Of a DNA stretch of 64,000 bases, positions 17,108-25,550 are shown piece by piece. Every line of letters starts with the position of its first letter. Position 1 is the first letter of the stretch. The translations under genes and the position numbers were made by a program. Below the pieces are notes generated by a model that worked only from the letters and a program-made list of their open reading frames with translations, made no database searches and was not told where the DNA came from. The stretch is from Streptomyces fuscichromogenes (GTDB lineage Bacteria > Actinomycetota > Actinomycetes > Streptomycetales > Streptomycetaceae), in assembly GCF_014645815.1 (NCBI RefSeq), contig NZ_BMML01000020.1:1-64000 (forward strand), given 5' to 3'.

Positions 17108-18487
17108 TTACCGCCCGGCGAGCTTCGCCAGCCGCTGTGCCTCGGTCCGCGTGGCGCGCGCGATCTCGTCCTCGTCGACGTGCAGCAGGCGGTCGTCCTC
17201 GACGATCTGACGGCCGTTCACGAAAGATGCGGTGACCGGGGCGGCCGCGCCGAGGACCAGGGCGGCCACCGGGTCGGCGATGGAGGCGTGGGCGAGGGTG
17301 TCCAGCCGCCAGAGCACCAGGTCGGCGAGCTTGCCGGGTTCCAGGGAGCCGATCTGGCTTGCCCGGCCGAGGACCTGGGCACCGCCGTAGGTCCCGAGGC
17401 GCAGCGCCTGGCGCGCGTTGAGCGCGGCCTCCTTGTGGCTGCCGAGGCGGTTGATGAGGAGGGCGTTGCGCAGTTCGGTGTGGAGTTCGCCCGACTCGTT
17501 GGACGCGGTGCCGTCGACGCCGAGGCCGACCGGGACCCCGGCGGCGAGCATGTCGGGGACGCGCGCGATACCGGCCGCGAGGCGGGCGTTGGAGGACGGG
17601 CAGTGCGCCACACCGGTCTTCGTGCGGGCGAACGCGGCGATGTCGGAGTCGTTCATGTGGACGCAGTGCGCCATCCACACGTCCTCGCCGAGCCAGCCGG
17701 TGGATTCGAAGTAGTCGGTCGGGCCCATGCCGAACAGCTCGTGGCAGAACTTCTCCTCCTCGACCGTCTCCGAGCCGTGCGTATGCAGCCGCACCCCGAG
17801 CCGGCGGGCCAACACAGCTCCCTCCCGCAGGAGTTCGGTGGAGACGGAGAAGGGCGAGCAGGGCGCGACGGCCACCTGGGTCATCGCGTCGAAGGAGGGG
17901 TCGTGGTGCTCCCTGACGGTCGCCTCGGTGGCGGCGAGGGCGCCCTCCAGGGTCTCGACGGCGAAGTCCGGGGGCAGCCCGCCGTCCTTCTCGCTGCGGT
18001 CCATGGAGCCACGGGCGAGGGTGAAGCGGACACCCGTCTCGCGGGCGGCGCGGATGATCGCGCCGGACAGGTCGCCGGAGTCCCTGGGATAGACGTAGTG
18101 GTGGTCCATCGCGGTGGTCACGCCGCCCCGGGCCATCATCGCGAGCGAGCCCTGCGCGGCCGCGCGGACCATGGGCTCGTCGATGCGCGCCCAGGTCGGG
18201 TAGAGCGCGACCAGCCAGTCGAAGAGGTTGTGGTCGGTGGCCAGGCCGCGGGTGATCCACTGGTAGTAGTGGTGGTGGGTGTTGACCAGGCCGGGGGTCA
18301 CCAGGTGGCCGGTGGCGTCGATCCGGCGTACGACGTTCTCCAAACCCTCCGGGGCCCGGCCCGCGCCGAGCGACTCGATGCGGTTGCCGGCGATGACGAC
18401 ATACCCGTGCGCGTACTCGGTGTCGTGGGCGTCGACGGTTGCGATCGAGCAGTTCTCGATGACGGTGCGCTGGACTTCTGCTGCCAT
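17108..18487 (-). CDS. 8-oxoguanine deaminase (amidohydrolase)
   Basis: 459 residues from ATG 18487 with AAAAGGGA upstream. Metal-dependent amidohydrolase: GLVNTHHHYYQW gives the first metal His cluster, RLHTHGSETVEEE the next, HCVHM another, and GLGVDGTASNES the Asp. The NTHHHYYQ pattern with AHGYVVIAGNRIE at the start matches 8-oxoguanine deaminases of the AtzA/TrzN subgroup, which release ammonia and give urate. The next genes downstream convert urate to allantoin, which supports the call. A closely related s-triazine or guanine deaminase is the alternative. Confidence 0.8.
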   Translation of the reverse strand: MAAEVQRTVIENCSIATVDAHDTEYAHGYVVIAGNRIESLGAGRAPEGLENVVRRIDATGHLVTPGLVNTHHHYYQWITRGLATDHNLFDWLVALYPTWARIDEPMVRAAAQGSLAMMARGGVTTAMDHHYVYPRDSGDLSGAIIRAARETGVRFTLARGSMDRSEKDGGLPPDFAVETLEGALAATEATVREHHDPSFDAMTQVAVAPCSPFSVSTELLREGAVLARRLGVRLHTHGSETVEEEKFCHELFGMGPTDYFESTGWLGEDVWMAHCVHMNDSDIAAFARTKTGVAHCPSSNARLAAGIARVPDMLAAGVPVGLGVDGTASNESGELHTELRNALLINRLGSHKEAALNARQALRLGTYGGAQVLGRASQIGSLEPGKLADLVLWRLDTLAHASIADPVAALVLGAAAPVTASFVNGRQIVEDDRLLHVDEDEIARATRTEAQRLAKLAGR

Positions 18488-18548
18488 GACTCGTCCCTTT
18501 TCGCTGAGGGTTCGCCGGAGTGGGGAGGGCACGCCGGGACCCAGGTGG

Positions 18549-19487
18549 TCAGAGGTTGCTGAGGTCCACCGGGATCCGTGGCTCGCAGCCTTCCCGCAGG
18601 ACCGTCGCCTCGATCAGGCCGTAGGGCCGATCGGCCGCGTAGTACACGGCACCGTCCTCGGTCGGGTTCTTCAGCCCGAACGGCTCCAGATCCACCAGGA
18701 AGTGATGCTTGTTCGGGAGCGAGAGACGGACCTCGTCGATCTCGGCGCGCTGCTCGACGATCCGGGAGCCCATCGCGTAGAGGGTCTGCTGGAGGGAGAG
18801 CGAGTAGGTCTCGGCGAAGGCCGCGAGGAGGTGCCTGCCCGTCTCCCGGTAGGAGGTCTCCCAGTCGGGCGCGGGCCGCTCGTCGTCGGCCCAGCCGAAC
18901 CGCCAGCGGGCGGAGACCTCGGTGGCGAGGATCCGGTCGTACGCCTCGGGGAGCGTCGTGTACCTGTCCTTGACGTACCCCCAGAACTCCGAGTCCGTCG
19001 AGTTCAGTACGACGAGGTCCTTCAGTCCGGAGACGACCTCCCACGACGTGCCGTCATAGGTGATCTGGGCCAGCCTGGTCTCCCGGCCGGTGCGGGCGAA
19101 GGAGTGCGCGCCCTTTCCGCCGTGCTCGATCCGCTCCCAGCCGTACTCCTCGATCCGGATCCGGGCCCGGTGGATCGGCTCCTGCGAGGTCACGAAGTGC
19201 CGGGCCAGGTGGATGCCGAACTGCTCGGCGGACTCGATGCCGTGCTCCTGGGCGAACGCGTACACCGTGTTCTTGGTGGTGTCGGTCGGCAGCACGCTGG
19301 CGTTGGAGCCGGAGTAGTGGACCTCGTCCATGTCGCCGGAGAGCGACACCGACACGTTGAGGTCCCTGATGTGGTGGGTGGCGCCGTCCCGCGTGATCTT
19401 CACGACCCGGTTCTCGGCCTTGCCGTACTGGTTCTGTCCCAGGACGACAGGGCGGGCGGGGCGGGCGGGGCGGGAATGGTCGGTCAT
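18549..19487 (-). CDS. Urate oxidase (uricase)
   Basis: 312 residues, the usual length. Oxidises urate with O2 to 5-hydroxyisourate without cofactor. Seen: LGQNQYGKAENRVVKI with the catalytic Lys, SNASVLPTDTTKNTVYAFAQ with the Thr of the Lys-Thr dyad, and LPNKHHFLVDLEPFGLKN, the family signature with the active His. The chosen ATG gives a short Pro-Ala-Arg repeat N-terminus (RPARPARP, from the GGGCGGGGC repeat near 19450-19471). Four bases separate it from the HIU hydrolase stop, so it is in one operon with it. Confidence 0.9.
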   Translation of the reverse strand: MTDHSRPARPARPVVLGQNQYGKAENRVVKITRDGATHHIRDLNVSVSLSGDMDEVHYSGSNASVLPTDTTKNTVYAFAQEHGIESAEQFGIHLARHFVTSQEPIHRARIRIEEYGWERIEHGGKGAHSFARTGRETRLAQITYDGTSWEVVSGLKDLVVLNSTDSEFWGYVKDRYTTLPEAYDRILATEVSARWRFGWADDERPAPDWETSYRETGRHLLAAFAETYSLSLQQTLYAMGSRIVEQRAEIDEVRLSLPNKHHFLVDLEPFGLKNPTEDGAVYYAADRPYGLIEATVLREGCEPRIPVDLSNL

Positions 19488-19491
19488 GTAG

Positions 19492-19887
19492 CTAGCTCCC
19501 TCGGTAAACGGAGTAGCCGAACGGGTTGAGCAGCAGCGGTACGTGGTAGTGCTCGCCCGGTACGACGGCGAAGGTGATCGCCACCTCCGGGAAGAACACG
19601 GCCGGTCCGCTGTCCCGATTCGCGGGGGCGTCCTGCTGCGCATCGGCTTGCTTCTTCTCGAAATACGGCTCCACGGCGAAGTCGAGCCGCACGTGTGTCG
19701 TCCCCTCCGGCAGGTCCGGCAGGTCCCTGCACCGCCCGTCGGCGTCGGTCGTGCCTGCACCGAGCGCCTGCCAGCCGGCCTCCCGGCCCGGACGGGCGGC
19801 GAGCCGGACGGCGACGCCCGCGGCGGGGCAGCCGACGCTGGTGTCCAGGATGTGGGTGGACACGGAGGCGGTGGTGCTGGTGCTCAT
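19492..19887 (-). CDS. 5-hydroxyisourate hydrolase (transthyretin-like)
   Basis: 131 residues from ATG 19887. It hydrolyses 5-hydroxyisourate to OHCU. STHILDTSVGCPAAGVAV carries the N-terminal His-containing signature, and the protein ends in YRGS, the hallmark C-terminus. Relative to typical ~110-residue members there is a hydrophilic insertion (KKQADAQQDAPANRDSG) before FFPEVAITF. It lies between uricase and OHCU decarboxylase, in pathway order reversed on the minus strand. Confidence 0.9.
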   Translation of the reverse strand: MSTSTTASVSTHILDTSVGCPAAGVAVRLAARPGREAGWQALGAGTTDADGRCRDLPDLPEGTTHVRLDFAVEPYFEKKQADAQQDAPANRDSGPAVFFPEVAITFAVVPGEHYHVPLLLNPFGYSVYRGS

Positions 19888-19904
19888 GGCGTCAGGCGTC
19901 CTCT

Positions 19905-20414
19905 TCAGTCTGCTTCGACCAGCCGGCCGAGCCGGATACGGTTGATCTTGCCCAGCTCGGTGCGGACGATCTCCCACTCCCGCTCGGGCGGGTTGCCGAT
20001 CCGCTCCCTGACCGCGTCCCGCATCTCCTCGCCGGTGCGGCCGGTGGCGCAGATCAGGAAGACATGGCCGAACCGCTCCTGGTAGGCCAGGTTGAGTTCG
20101 AGCATCTCCGCCCTGAGCTCGTCCGCGGCGCCGGCCATGCCGGCCTGCTCCCGGGCCGAGGCGGGGTCGCCCGGCGCGGGGCGGCCGATCGGCGGATGCC
20201 CGGCCATGGCCTCCGCCAGGTCCGCCGTGCCCAGCCCGGCCACGGCGGCGTCACTGGCGGAGTAGAGGGTCTCGGGGGTGGCGTAGGGGCGGGCGGCGAG
20301 CAGGCTCCGGGCCCATGCCGCGGCGGCGCACGCCTCGTGGAGGGCGGCGAGGGCCGCCTGCTCCTCCAGGGCGTTGAACCGGGCCAGGCCCGGGGGTGGG
20401 GACGTCGACGTCAC
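19905..20414 (-). CDS. OHCU decarboxylase
   Basis: 169 residues. Converts 2-oxo-4-hydroxy-4-carboxy-5-ureidoimidazoline to (S)-allantoin. GHPPIGRP holds the catalytic His, followed by the EQAGM helix (family S-x-EQ), and LNLAYQERFGHVFLICATGRT is the conserved core. Family length is about 160-170. It is the first gene of the three-gene urate-to-allantoin operon read on the minus strand (19492-20414, then uricase). Confidence 0.9.
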   Translation of the reverse strand: MTSTSPPPGLARFNALEEQAALAALHEACAAAAWARSLLAARPYATPETLYSASDAAVAGLGTADLAEAMAGHPPIGRPAPGDPASAREQAGMAGAADELRAEMLELNLAYQERFGHVFLICATGRTGEEMRDAVRERIGNPPEREWEIVRTELGKINRIRLGRLVEAD

Positions 20415-20496
20415 GGGAGCCTCCGTGGCCGTGGCCGGCCTTCGTGCTGAACGGACTGCCGTCAGCTAACGCCCTCCGGAACCCGGCGTCAACACT

Positions 20497-20519
20497 TTGT
20501 TGAAAATTCCGCGTAACAA
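20497..20519. promoter_or_regulatory. Inverted repeat upstream of the urate operon
   Basis: TTGTT (20497-20501) and AACAA (20515-20519) flank 13 bases in an AT-rich patch 80 bases upstream of the OHCU decarboxylase start. The patch also contains TTCCG (20508-20512), a half of the palindrome found before hyi and gcl. Candidate operator or promoter; role inferred from position. Confidence 0.4.
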
Positions 20520-20546
20520 CCCCCGGGCGCACCCCCGGCCCGTGGG

Positions 20547-20915
20547 TCAGTTCTCCTTCTCGCGGTTCAGGTAGTTGTAGACGGTGAAGCGGCTGACCCC
20601 CAGCGCGCTCGCCACGGTCTCCACACCGTGCCGTACGGAGAAGGCGCCCCGCGCCTCCAGTATGCGCACGACCTCCTGCTTCGCCTTGCGGTCCAGGTCG
20701 GCCAGCGGCTTGCCCTGCTTGCGCTCCATGGCGGCCAGGATGTGATCGAGGGAGTCCGCGAGCTGCGGCAGCCGTACGGCGACCGCGTCGACGCCCTCCC
20801 AGGCGAGCACGACGTCGTCGGGACCGGCCTCGTCGGGCGGGAGCATCTCCCCGCCCATGGCGTCGACCAGCGGCTTCACGGCGGTGATGAAGGGCTCGTC
20901 CCCGTTCCCGGTCAC
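20547..20915 (-). CDS. Short helix-turn-helix regulator (YheO-like HTH)
   Basis: 122 residues from GTG 20915. The C-terminus (EVVRILEARGAF, then VASALGVSRFTVYNYLNRE) matches the DNA-binding end of YheO/DauR-type regulators. The N-terminal PAS-like sensor of full-length relatives (about 220 residues) is missing; only ~60 residues precede the HTH. The start overlaps the stop of an 84-residue gene by four bases (GTGA). Placed immediately upstream of the urate operon on the same strand, it is a plausible purine-catabolism regulator. Confidence 0.7.
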   Translation of the reverse strand: MTGNGDEPFITAVKPLVDAMGGEMLPPDEAGPDDVVLAWEGVDAVAVRLPQLADSLDHILAAMERKQGKPLADLDRKAKQEVVRILEARGAFSVRHGVETVASALGVSRFTVYNYLNREKEN

Positions 20916-21166
20916 TTGGCGTCGCCCTCCCCCACCACGTTGAGCTGGAGCGAGATCCGGGTGGCCCCGGCCTCCAGGGCCCTGCGCAGCAGCGCGTCGA
21001 CGGCGGTGAGCACGGCGTCGGAGCCGCCCTCCGCCGTGTTCCCGAACGGCCCGACGTCCACCCCGTCCAGCTGAGCACCCTCGATGACCTCACGGGCGAC
21101 CAGCGCGTGCGCGGGTGCCTCGTCGAGATCGAAGGGCTCGGTCGTGAACTCCACTCTCAGTCGCAT
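20912..21166 (-). CDS. Small conserved protein coupled to the HTH regulator
   Basis: 84 residues from ATG 21166 (MRLRVEFTTEPFDLDEAP). Its alternating strands and helices, with a closing TRISLQLNVVG strand, suggest a small ferredoxin-like alpha/beta fold. A resemblance to MTH1187/YKOF thiamine-binding proteins is possible but weak. Its TGA overlaps the GTG of the HTH gene. Because that regulator lacks its own sensor domain, this protein could supply ligand sensing; that is inference. Confidence 0.6.
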   Translation of the reverse strand: MRLRVEFTTEPFDLDEAPAHALVAREVIEGAQLDGVDVGPFGNTAEGGSDAVLTAVDALLRRALEAGATRISLQLNVVGEGDAK

Positions 21167-21314
21167 TGCGCCCCCAGAAAACGCGCCTCTGACCTGGGCT
21201 TCGGCCGACCGCCGCACAGCCGCGACATACCCCGGACCAGTCAGTTCCACCGCGACGGAGCCGCTGCGTCCGCCACGAGCCGACCCTAACCGACCAGGAC
21301 GCCCCTGCGCCCGG

Positions 21315-21640
21315 TCAGCGGGTGCTCCACTTCTGGTTGTCCTGGCCGTTGCGGTCCCGGAGCTGGTGCCGCCGCCGCACACCGCGAGCTGGATCACCGC
21401 GCCGTTCTGCGAGGAGCCCCAGGCCACGTCCATGCAGAGGCCCGTCGAGCGGATCGTGCCGTCCGAACGGAGGTCCCACTTCTGCCAGTTCTTGCCGTTG
21501 CGGTTCCAGATCGCCGGCGGCGAGCCGTCCGCGCTGGTCATCGTGGCGGTGACCGTGGCCTCGGTGCCGGTGGTCCTCTGCTGGGAACTCCCTCCGGAGG
21601 ACGCCTTCTCGGGTGCCTGACGGGCGTCCTGTCCGGCTCA
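21315..21640 (-). pseudogene. Remnant of a ricin-type lectin (CBM13) domain
   Basis: Minus-strand translation gives a Ser/Thr-rich linker (SSGGSSQQRTTGTEA), then PPAIWNRNGKNWQKWDLRSD and STGLCMDVAWGSSQNGAVIQ, a clear ricin B/CBM13 repeat. The frame breaks near 21368 and resumes in another frame as RDRNGQDNQKWSTR before the stop at 21315. No catalytic domain or start codon remains upstream, and its 5' end abuts the stop of polX. A decayed 3' end of a secreted carbohydrate-active or lectin gene. Confidence 0.65.
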
Positions 21641-23377
21641 CCCGTCCTTGCGCAGGAAGCTCCGCAGCCGCCGCTCCGGCCAGGTGTTGATCACGTCGTC
21701 CCCGGTGAGCCAGCCGCGCTGGGCGGTACCGATGCCGTACCGCGTGTTGGCGAGGTGCGGGACGGCGTGCGCGTCACTGTTCACGGCGAACTTCACGCCG
21801 TGCCGGCGGGCCCGCAGGATGTCCTCGTCGCGCAGGTCGAGGCGGTGCGGGTGGGCGTTGATCTCCAGTGCCGTGCCGGTGCGGGCGCAGGCGGCGAAGA
21901 CCGCGTCGAGGTCGGCGTCGATGCCGGGCCGCCTGCCGATGAGGCGGGTGGTGGGGTGGCCGATGATGTGGACGTACGGGTTCTCGCAGGCCCGCACGAG
22001 CCGCCGGGTCAGGTCGGCGCGGCTCTGCCTGAAGTGCGAGTGCACGGAGGCCACGCACAGGTCGAAGCCCGCGAGGAAGTCGCCGGGCCAGTCCACCTCG
22101 CCCTCGGGGCCGATGTTCAGCTCGGTGCCGTGCAGCAGCCGCAGTCCGCCGCGCCGGCCCTTGGTGGGGTACGTGCCGTCCAGCTCGCGGACCCGCTCCC
22201 GCTGGGCCAGCATCCGTTCGTCGGTCATGCGCTGCATGACCAGGTCGGGCGCGTGGTCGGTGACCGCGTAGTAGGCGTAGCCGTGCGCGGCGGCCGCCTT
22301 GGCCATCTCCTCCAGCGGGGCGAGCCCGTCCGTGAGGTCGGTGTGGGTGTGCAGGTCGCCGCGCAGGTCGGCCTCGGTGACCAGGTCGGGCAGTTCGTCG
22401 CGCAGCCCGGCCTCGATCTCGCCCCGGTCCTCGCGCAGGGTGGGCGGGATCCAGGGCAGGCCGAGCCGGGCGTAGACCTCCTCCTCGGTCCCGGAGACGA
22501 CCTTCTCGCCGCTCTCGACGTCGAAGAGACCGTACTCGGAGAGCTTGAGCTTCTGGCGCACCGCGATCTCCCGGGTGCGGATGTTGTGGGCCTTCGAGCC
22601 GGTGAAGTACTGGAGGGCGGCGCCCCACGAGTCCGGCGGCACGACCCGCAGGTCGACGTTCAGACCCCTGCTGGTGCGCACGGACGTCTTGGTCCCGCCC
22701 TGCCCGATGACCTCGGTGACGTACGGCAGTTCGGTGAACACCCGCATGATCGGCGCCGGTTGCCGCGCCGCGGCGAGGATGTCGATGTCGCCGATCGTCT
22801 CGCGCATCCGGCGCAGCGAACCGGCGTACGTGCACCGTGCGCAGCCGGGCACCGCGGAGAGCGCTGCGACGACGTCCTCGGCCAGTTCCATGGCCACGTC
22901 GATCTGCACCCGCCCGCCGGCGGACCGGAGCAGTTCGATGCCGTGCCGGATGTTCTCCTCGGTCTTCGGCCCGAAGCCCTTGAGGTCGCGCAGCCGTTCG
23001 TCGCGCAGGGCGTCGGCGAGTTCCTCGACCGAGGAGACGCCCAGCTCCTCGTAGACCGCCATGGCCTTCTTCGGACCGAGGGTGGGGATGGCGGTCAGCC
23101 GCCGCACCCCGTCCGGGATCTTCGCCCGTAGTTCCTCGACGGCGGCCACGCTGCCGCGGTCGAAGTACTCACGGACCTTCTGGGCGATGGACTTCCCGAC
23201 GTTCGGGATCTCCTGGAGCCCCTTGAGGTCGAGTGCGGAGACGTCGGCGTGATGGCCGCCGACCGCGCGTGCGGCCTTCTCGTAGACGCGTGCCCTGAAC
23301 GCGTCTCCGCCGGTGATCGAGATGAGGTCGGCGTACTCCTGGAGCAGCGCGGCGACCTCGTCGTTGGAACGGGCCAC
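21638..23377 (-). CDS. polX: DNA polymerase/3'-5' exonuclease PolX
   Basis: 579 residues from GTG 23377, matching the family (~570). N-terminal helix-hairpin-helix 8-kDa-like region (GLQEIPNVGKSIAQKV), a second HhH (AIPTLGPKKAMAVYEELG), and the nucleotidyltransferase palm with GSLRRMRETIGDIDIL, where the metal-binding Asp pair sits. The C-terminal PHP domain starts near residue 342 with DLHTHTDLTDG and carries the expected His/Asp sets (TDHAPD, SVHSHF, GHPTTR, NSDAHA). Acts in gap filling and base-excision repair. The open frame extends upstream to 23626, but that part is the intergenic promoter of hyi. Confidence 0.9.
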   Translation of the reverse strand: MARSNDEVAALLQEYADLISITGGDAFRARVYEKAARAVGGHHADVSALDLKGLQEIPNVGKSIAQKVREYFDRGSVAAVEELRAKIPDGVRRLTAIPTLGPKKAMAVYEELGVSSVEELADALRDERLRDLKGFGPKTEENIRHGIELLRSAGGRVQIDVAMELAEDVVAALSAVPGCARCTYAGSLRRMRETIGDIDILAAARQPAPIMRVFTELPYVTEVIGQGGTKTSVRTSRGLNVDLRVVPPDSWGAALQYFTGSKAHNIRTREIAVRQKLKLSEYGLFDVESGEKVVSGTEEEVYARLGLPWIPPTLREDRGEIEAGLRDELPDLVTEADLRGDLHTHTDLTDGLAPLEEMAKAAAAHGYAYYAVTDHAPDLVMQRMTDERMLAQRERVRELDGTYPTKGRRGGLRLLHGTELNIGPEGEVDWPGDFLAGFDLCVASVHSHFRQSRADLTRRLVRACENPYVHIIGHPTTRLIGRRPGIDADLDAVFAACARTGTALEINAHPHRLDLRDEDILRARRHGVKFAVNSDAHAVPHLANTRYGIGTAQRGWLTGDDVINTWPERRLRSFLRKDG

Positions 23378-23440
23378 GTCATCAGAGTACTTGACAGCCC
23401 TCCCCGACCACAGGCAGTCTTCCATTAAGCAGAAATATAT

Positions 23441-23455
23441 TTCCACAATACGGAA
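23441..23455. promoter_or_regulatory. Glyoxylate-gene operator, copy before hyi
   Basis: TTCCACAATACGGAA is a 15-bp near-palindrome (TTCC...GGAA) 31 bases upstream of the hyi start. Thirteen of its fifteen bases equal TTCCGCATTACGGAA upstream of gcl. Size and form fit an IclR-family operator; AllR of that family controls the same genes in Streptomyces coelicolor (established knowledge). No such regulator is in this window. Confidence 0.65.
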
Positions 23456-23486
23456 ACATCTACAGCAGGAGGGAGCGCCGACCCCG

Positions 23487-24326
23487 ATGGGATTCGCAGC
23501 GCAGCGCTTCAACGTCAATCTGTCGATCCTCTTCACGGAACTCCCGCTCCTGGAGCGCCCGGCGGCCGCCGCGGCGGCCGGCTTCGGCGCGGTCGAGCTG
23601 TGGTGGCCGTGGGTCGGCTCGCCCACCCCCGAGCGGTCCGAGCTCGACGCGCTGAAGAAGGCGATCGAGGCCGCGGGCGTCCGGCTGACCGGCCTGAACT
23701 TCTACGCCGGGCAGCTGCCCGGCCCCGACCGGGGCGCGCTGTCGATCCCGGGTGAGGAGTCGGAGCGGTTCCGCGCCAACATCGACGTCGCGGCCGGCTT
23801 CGCGCGGTCGCTCGGCTGCACGGCGCTCAACGCGCTGTACGGCAACCGCGTCGAGGGCGTCGATCCCGCCGAGCAGGACGCGCTGGCGCTGGAGAACCTG
23901 ACGCTCGCGGCGCGGGCGGCCGACGAGATCGGCGCGGTGCTGCTGATCGAGGCGCTGAACAAGCCGGAGTCACCGCGGTATCCGCTGGTGTCGGCACCGG
24001 CCGCGGTCGAGGTCGTCGACCGGGTCAACGAGGCGACGGGACTCGGCAACGCGCGCTTCCTGATGGACCTGTACCACCTGTCCATGAACGGCGAGGACCT
24101 GCCGTCGGTGATCGAGCGGTACGCGTCGAGGACCGGCCACGTCCAGATCGCCGACAACCCGGGCCGCGGCGCCCCGGGCACGGGGTCGCTGCCGCTGGCG
24201 GACCTCCTCGACGGGTTGCGGAAGGCCGGGTACGACGGCTGGGTGGGCCTGGAGTACAGGGCGGGCGACCGTCCGAGCGGGTCCGCCTTCGACTGGCTGC
24301 CGGTGGAACAGCGCGCCGCGCGTTGA
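23487..24326 (+). CDS. hyi: Hydroxypyruvate isomerase
   Basis: 279 residues from ATG 23487 behind AGGAGGGA (long spacing of about 13). TIM-barrel xylose-isomerase-like: FNVNLSILFTELPLLERPAA at the N-terminus, GFGAVELWWPW, LIEALNKPESPRYPL with the metal Glu, MDLYHLSMNGEDL, HVQIADNPGRGAPGTG and WVGLEYRAG, all hyi/YgbM hallmarks. Interconverts hydroxypyruvate and tartronate semialdehyde. Followed by glxR and opposed to gcl, completing the glycerate route from glyoxylate. Confidence 0.9.
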   Translation: MGFAAQRFNVNLSILFTELPLLERPAAAAAAGFGAVELWWPWVGSPTPERSELDALKKAIEAAGVRLTGLNFYAGQLPGPDRGALSIPGEESERFRANIDVAAGFARSLGCTALNALYGNRVEGVDPAEQDALALENLTLAARAADEIGAVLLIEALNKPESPRYPLVSAPAAVEVVDRVNEATGLGNARFLMDLYHLSMNGEDLPSVIERYASRTGHVQIADNPGRGAPGTGSLPLADLLDGLRKAGYDGWVGLEYRAGDRPSGSAFDWLPVEQRAAR

Positions 24327-24336
24327 TGTGACCGTC

Positions 24337-24404
24337 TCCGGGGGCTGCCGCCCCCACACCCCCGCCTGGGCCTTCGGCCCCGTCCTCGAACGCCGGACGT
24401 GCTG
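24337..24404. repeat. Streptomyces intergenic repeat with hairpin
   Basis: The stretch runs from a GGGGGCTGCCGCCCCC hairpin to CTCGAACGCCGGACGTGCTG. I recognise this as a very common interspersed sequence of Streptomyces intergenic regions (form: stem-loop, then TCGGCC-rich, then CGCCGGACGGGCTG). It fills most of the hyi-glxR gap and may attenuate transcription between the two genes. Confidence 0.6.
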
Positions 24405-24435
24405 CCTGACCGACGCTTCCAGAGAGGCACCCCCT

Positions 24436-25329
24436 ATGAGCAACGCCCTCCCCAAGATCGCCTGGATAGGCCTCGGCATCATGGGCTCCCCCATGTCCGA
24501 GAACCTGATCAAGGCGGGTTACGACGTCACCGGCTTCACCCTGGAGCAGGAGAAGCTCGACCGCCTGACCTCCGCCGGCGGCAGCGCGGCCGACTCGATC
24601 GCCGAGGCCGTGCGGGACGCCGACGTGATCGTCACGATGGTGCCCGCGTCACCGCAGGTGGAGGCCATCGCCTACGGCCCGGACGGCATCCTGGAGAACG
24701 CCCGGTCCGGCGCGCTCCTCATCGACATGTCGTCCATCACCCCGCAGACCTCGGTCGACCTGGCGAGGGCGGCCGCCGAGAAGGGCATCCGCGTCCTGGA
24801 CGCGCCGGTGTCCGGCGGTGAGGCCGGGGCCGTCGAGGCCGTGCTGTCCATCATGGTCGGCGGCGGGCAGGTCGACTTCGACGCCGCGAGGCCGCTCTTC
24901 GAGGCGCTGGGCAGGACCGTCGTGCTGTGCGGGCCGCACGGCTGCGGACAGACCGTGAAGGCCGCCAACCAGCTGATCGTCGCCGTGAACATCCAGGCCT
25001 GTGCCGAGGCCGTGGTCTTCCTGGAGAAGTCCGGCGTGGACCTGGCGGCGGCCCTCGACGTCCTCAACGGCGGTCTGGCCGGCTCGACCGTGCTGACGCG
25101 CAAGAAGGACAACTTCCTTCGACGCGACTTCAGGCCGGGCTTCCGGATCGACCTGCACCACAAGGACATGGGCATCGTGACGGACGCGGCCCGCGACGTC
25201 GGCGCCGCCCTGCCGGTCGGAGCCGTGGTGGCGCAGCTGGTCGCCTCCCTGCGCGCGCAGGGCGACGGCGGACTGGACCACTCGGCGCTGCTGCGCACGG
25301 TAGAGCGCCTGTCCGGCGCCCAGGTCTGA
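24436..25329 (+). CDS. glxR: 2-hydroxy-3-oxopropionate reductase (tartronate semialdehyde reductase)
   Basis: 297 residues from ATG 24436 with AGAGAGGCAC upstream. Beta-hydroxyacid dehydrogenase: IAWIGLGIMGSPMSENLIKA is the NAD(P)-binding motif, LDAPVSGGEAGAVEA the substrate-binding one, and GHGCGQTVKAANQLIV-like text (GPHGCGQTVKAANQ) carries the catalytic Lys. FRIDLHHKDMGIV is the C-terminal signature. Reduces tartronate semialdehyde to D-glycerate. Co-directional with hyi, 109 bases apart. Confidence 0.9.
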   Translation: MSNALPKIAWIGLGIMGSPMSENLIKAGYDVTGFTLEQEKLDRLTSAGGSAADSIAEAVRDADVIVTMVPASPQVEAIAYGPDGILENARSGALLIDMSSITPQTSVDLARAAAEKGIRVLDAPVSGGEAGAVEAVLSIMVGGGQVDFDAARPLFEALGRTVVLCGPHGCGQTVKAANQLIVAVNIQACAEAVVFLEKSGVDLAAALDVLNGGLAGSTVLTRKKDNFLRRDFRPGFRIDLHHKDMGIVTDAARDVGAALPVGAVVAQLVASLRAQGDGGLDHSALLRTVERLSGAQV

Positions 25330-25343
25330 GCCGGCCCCGAGAC

Positions 25344-25405
25344 TTCCGGGCGGCGCCGGTGCCGACACCTGTCCTGTCGCGCCCAGGCACCGGCACCGCC
25401 CGGAA
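25344..25405. terminator. Long-stem hairpin after glxR
   Basis: Arms 25344-25363 and 25386-25405 pair in 19 of 20 positions around a 22-base loop, 14 bases after the glxR stop. There is no T-tract, as is usual for actinobacterial terminators. Confidence 0.65.
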
Positions 25406-25550
25406 CCCACTTCGGAGAACCGGCTCCCCGGACGGACCGCGGCGGCGTGCGAGCCAGTGCGGTGGTGAAGGAACCGAGCGCTCTTCCCGACCAGAGGGAA
25501 GTCCGCCCCCGGCTCCGTCGCACCCGCCGCGGTCCCAGCCCCCTCCCCGA

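Noticed and set aside
21755-23131. 458-codon plus-strand frame opposite polX
   Set aside because: Antisense shadow; polX has complete catalytic motifs in the opposite frame.
23378-23626. N-terminal extension of PolX
   Set aside because: It covers the hyi promoter and operator and reaches into the hyi coding region; PolX proteins start near the VARSNDE position.
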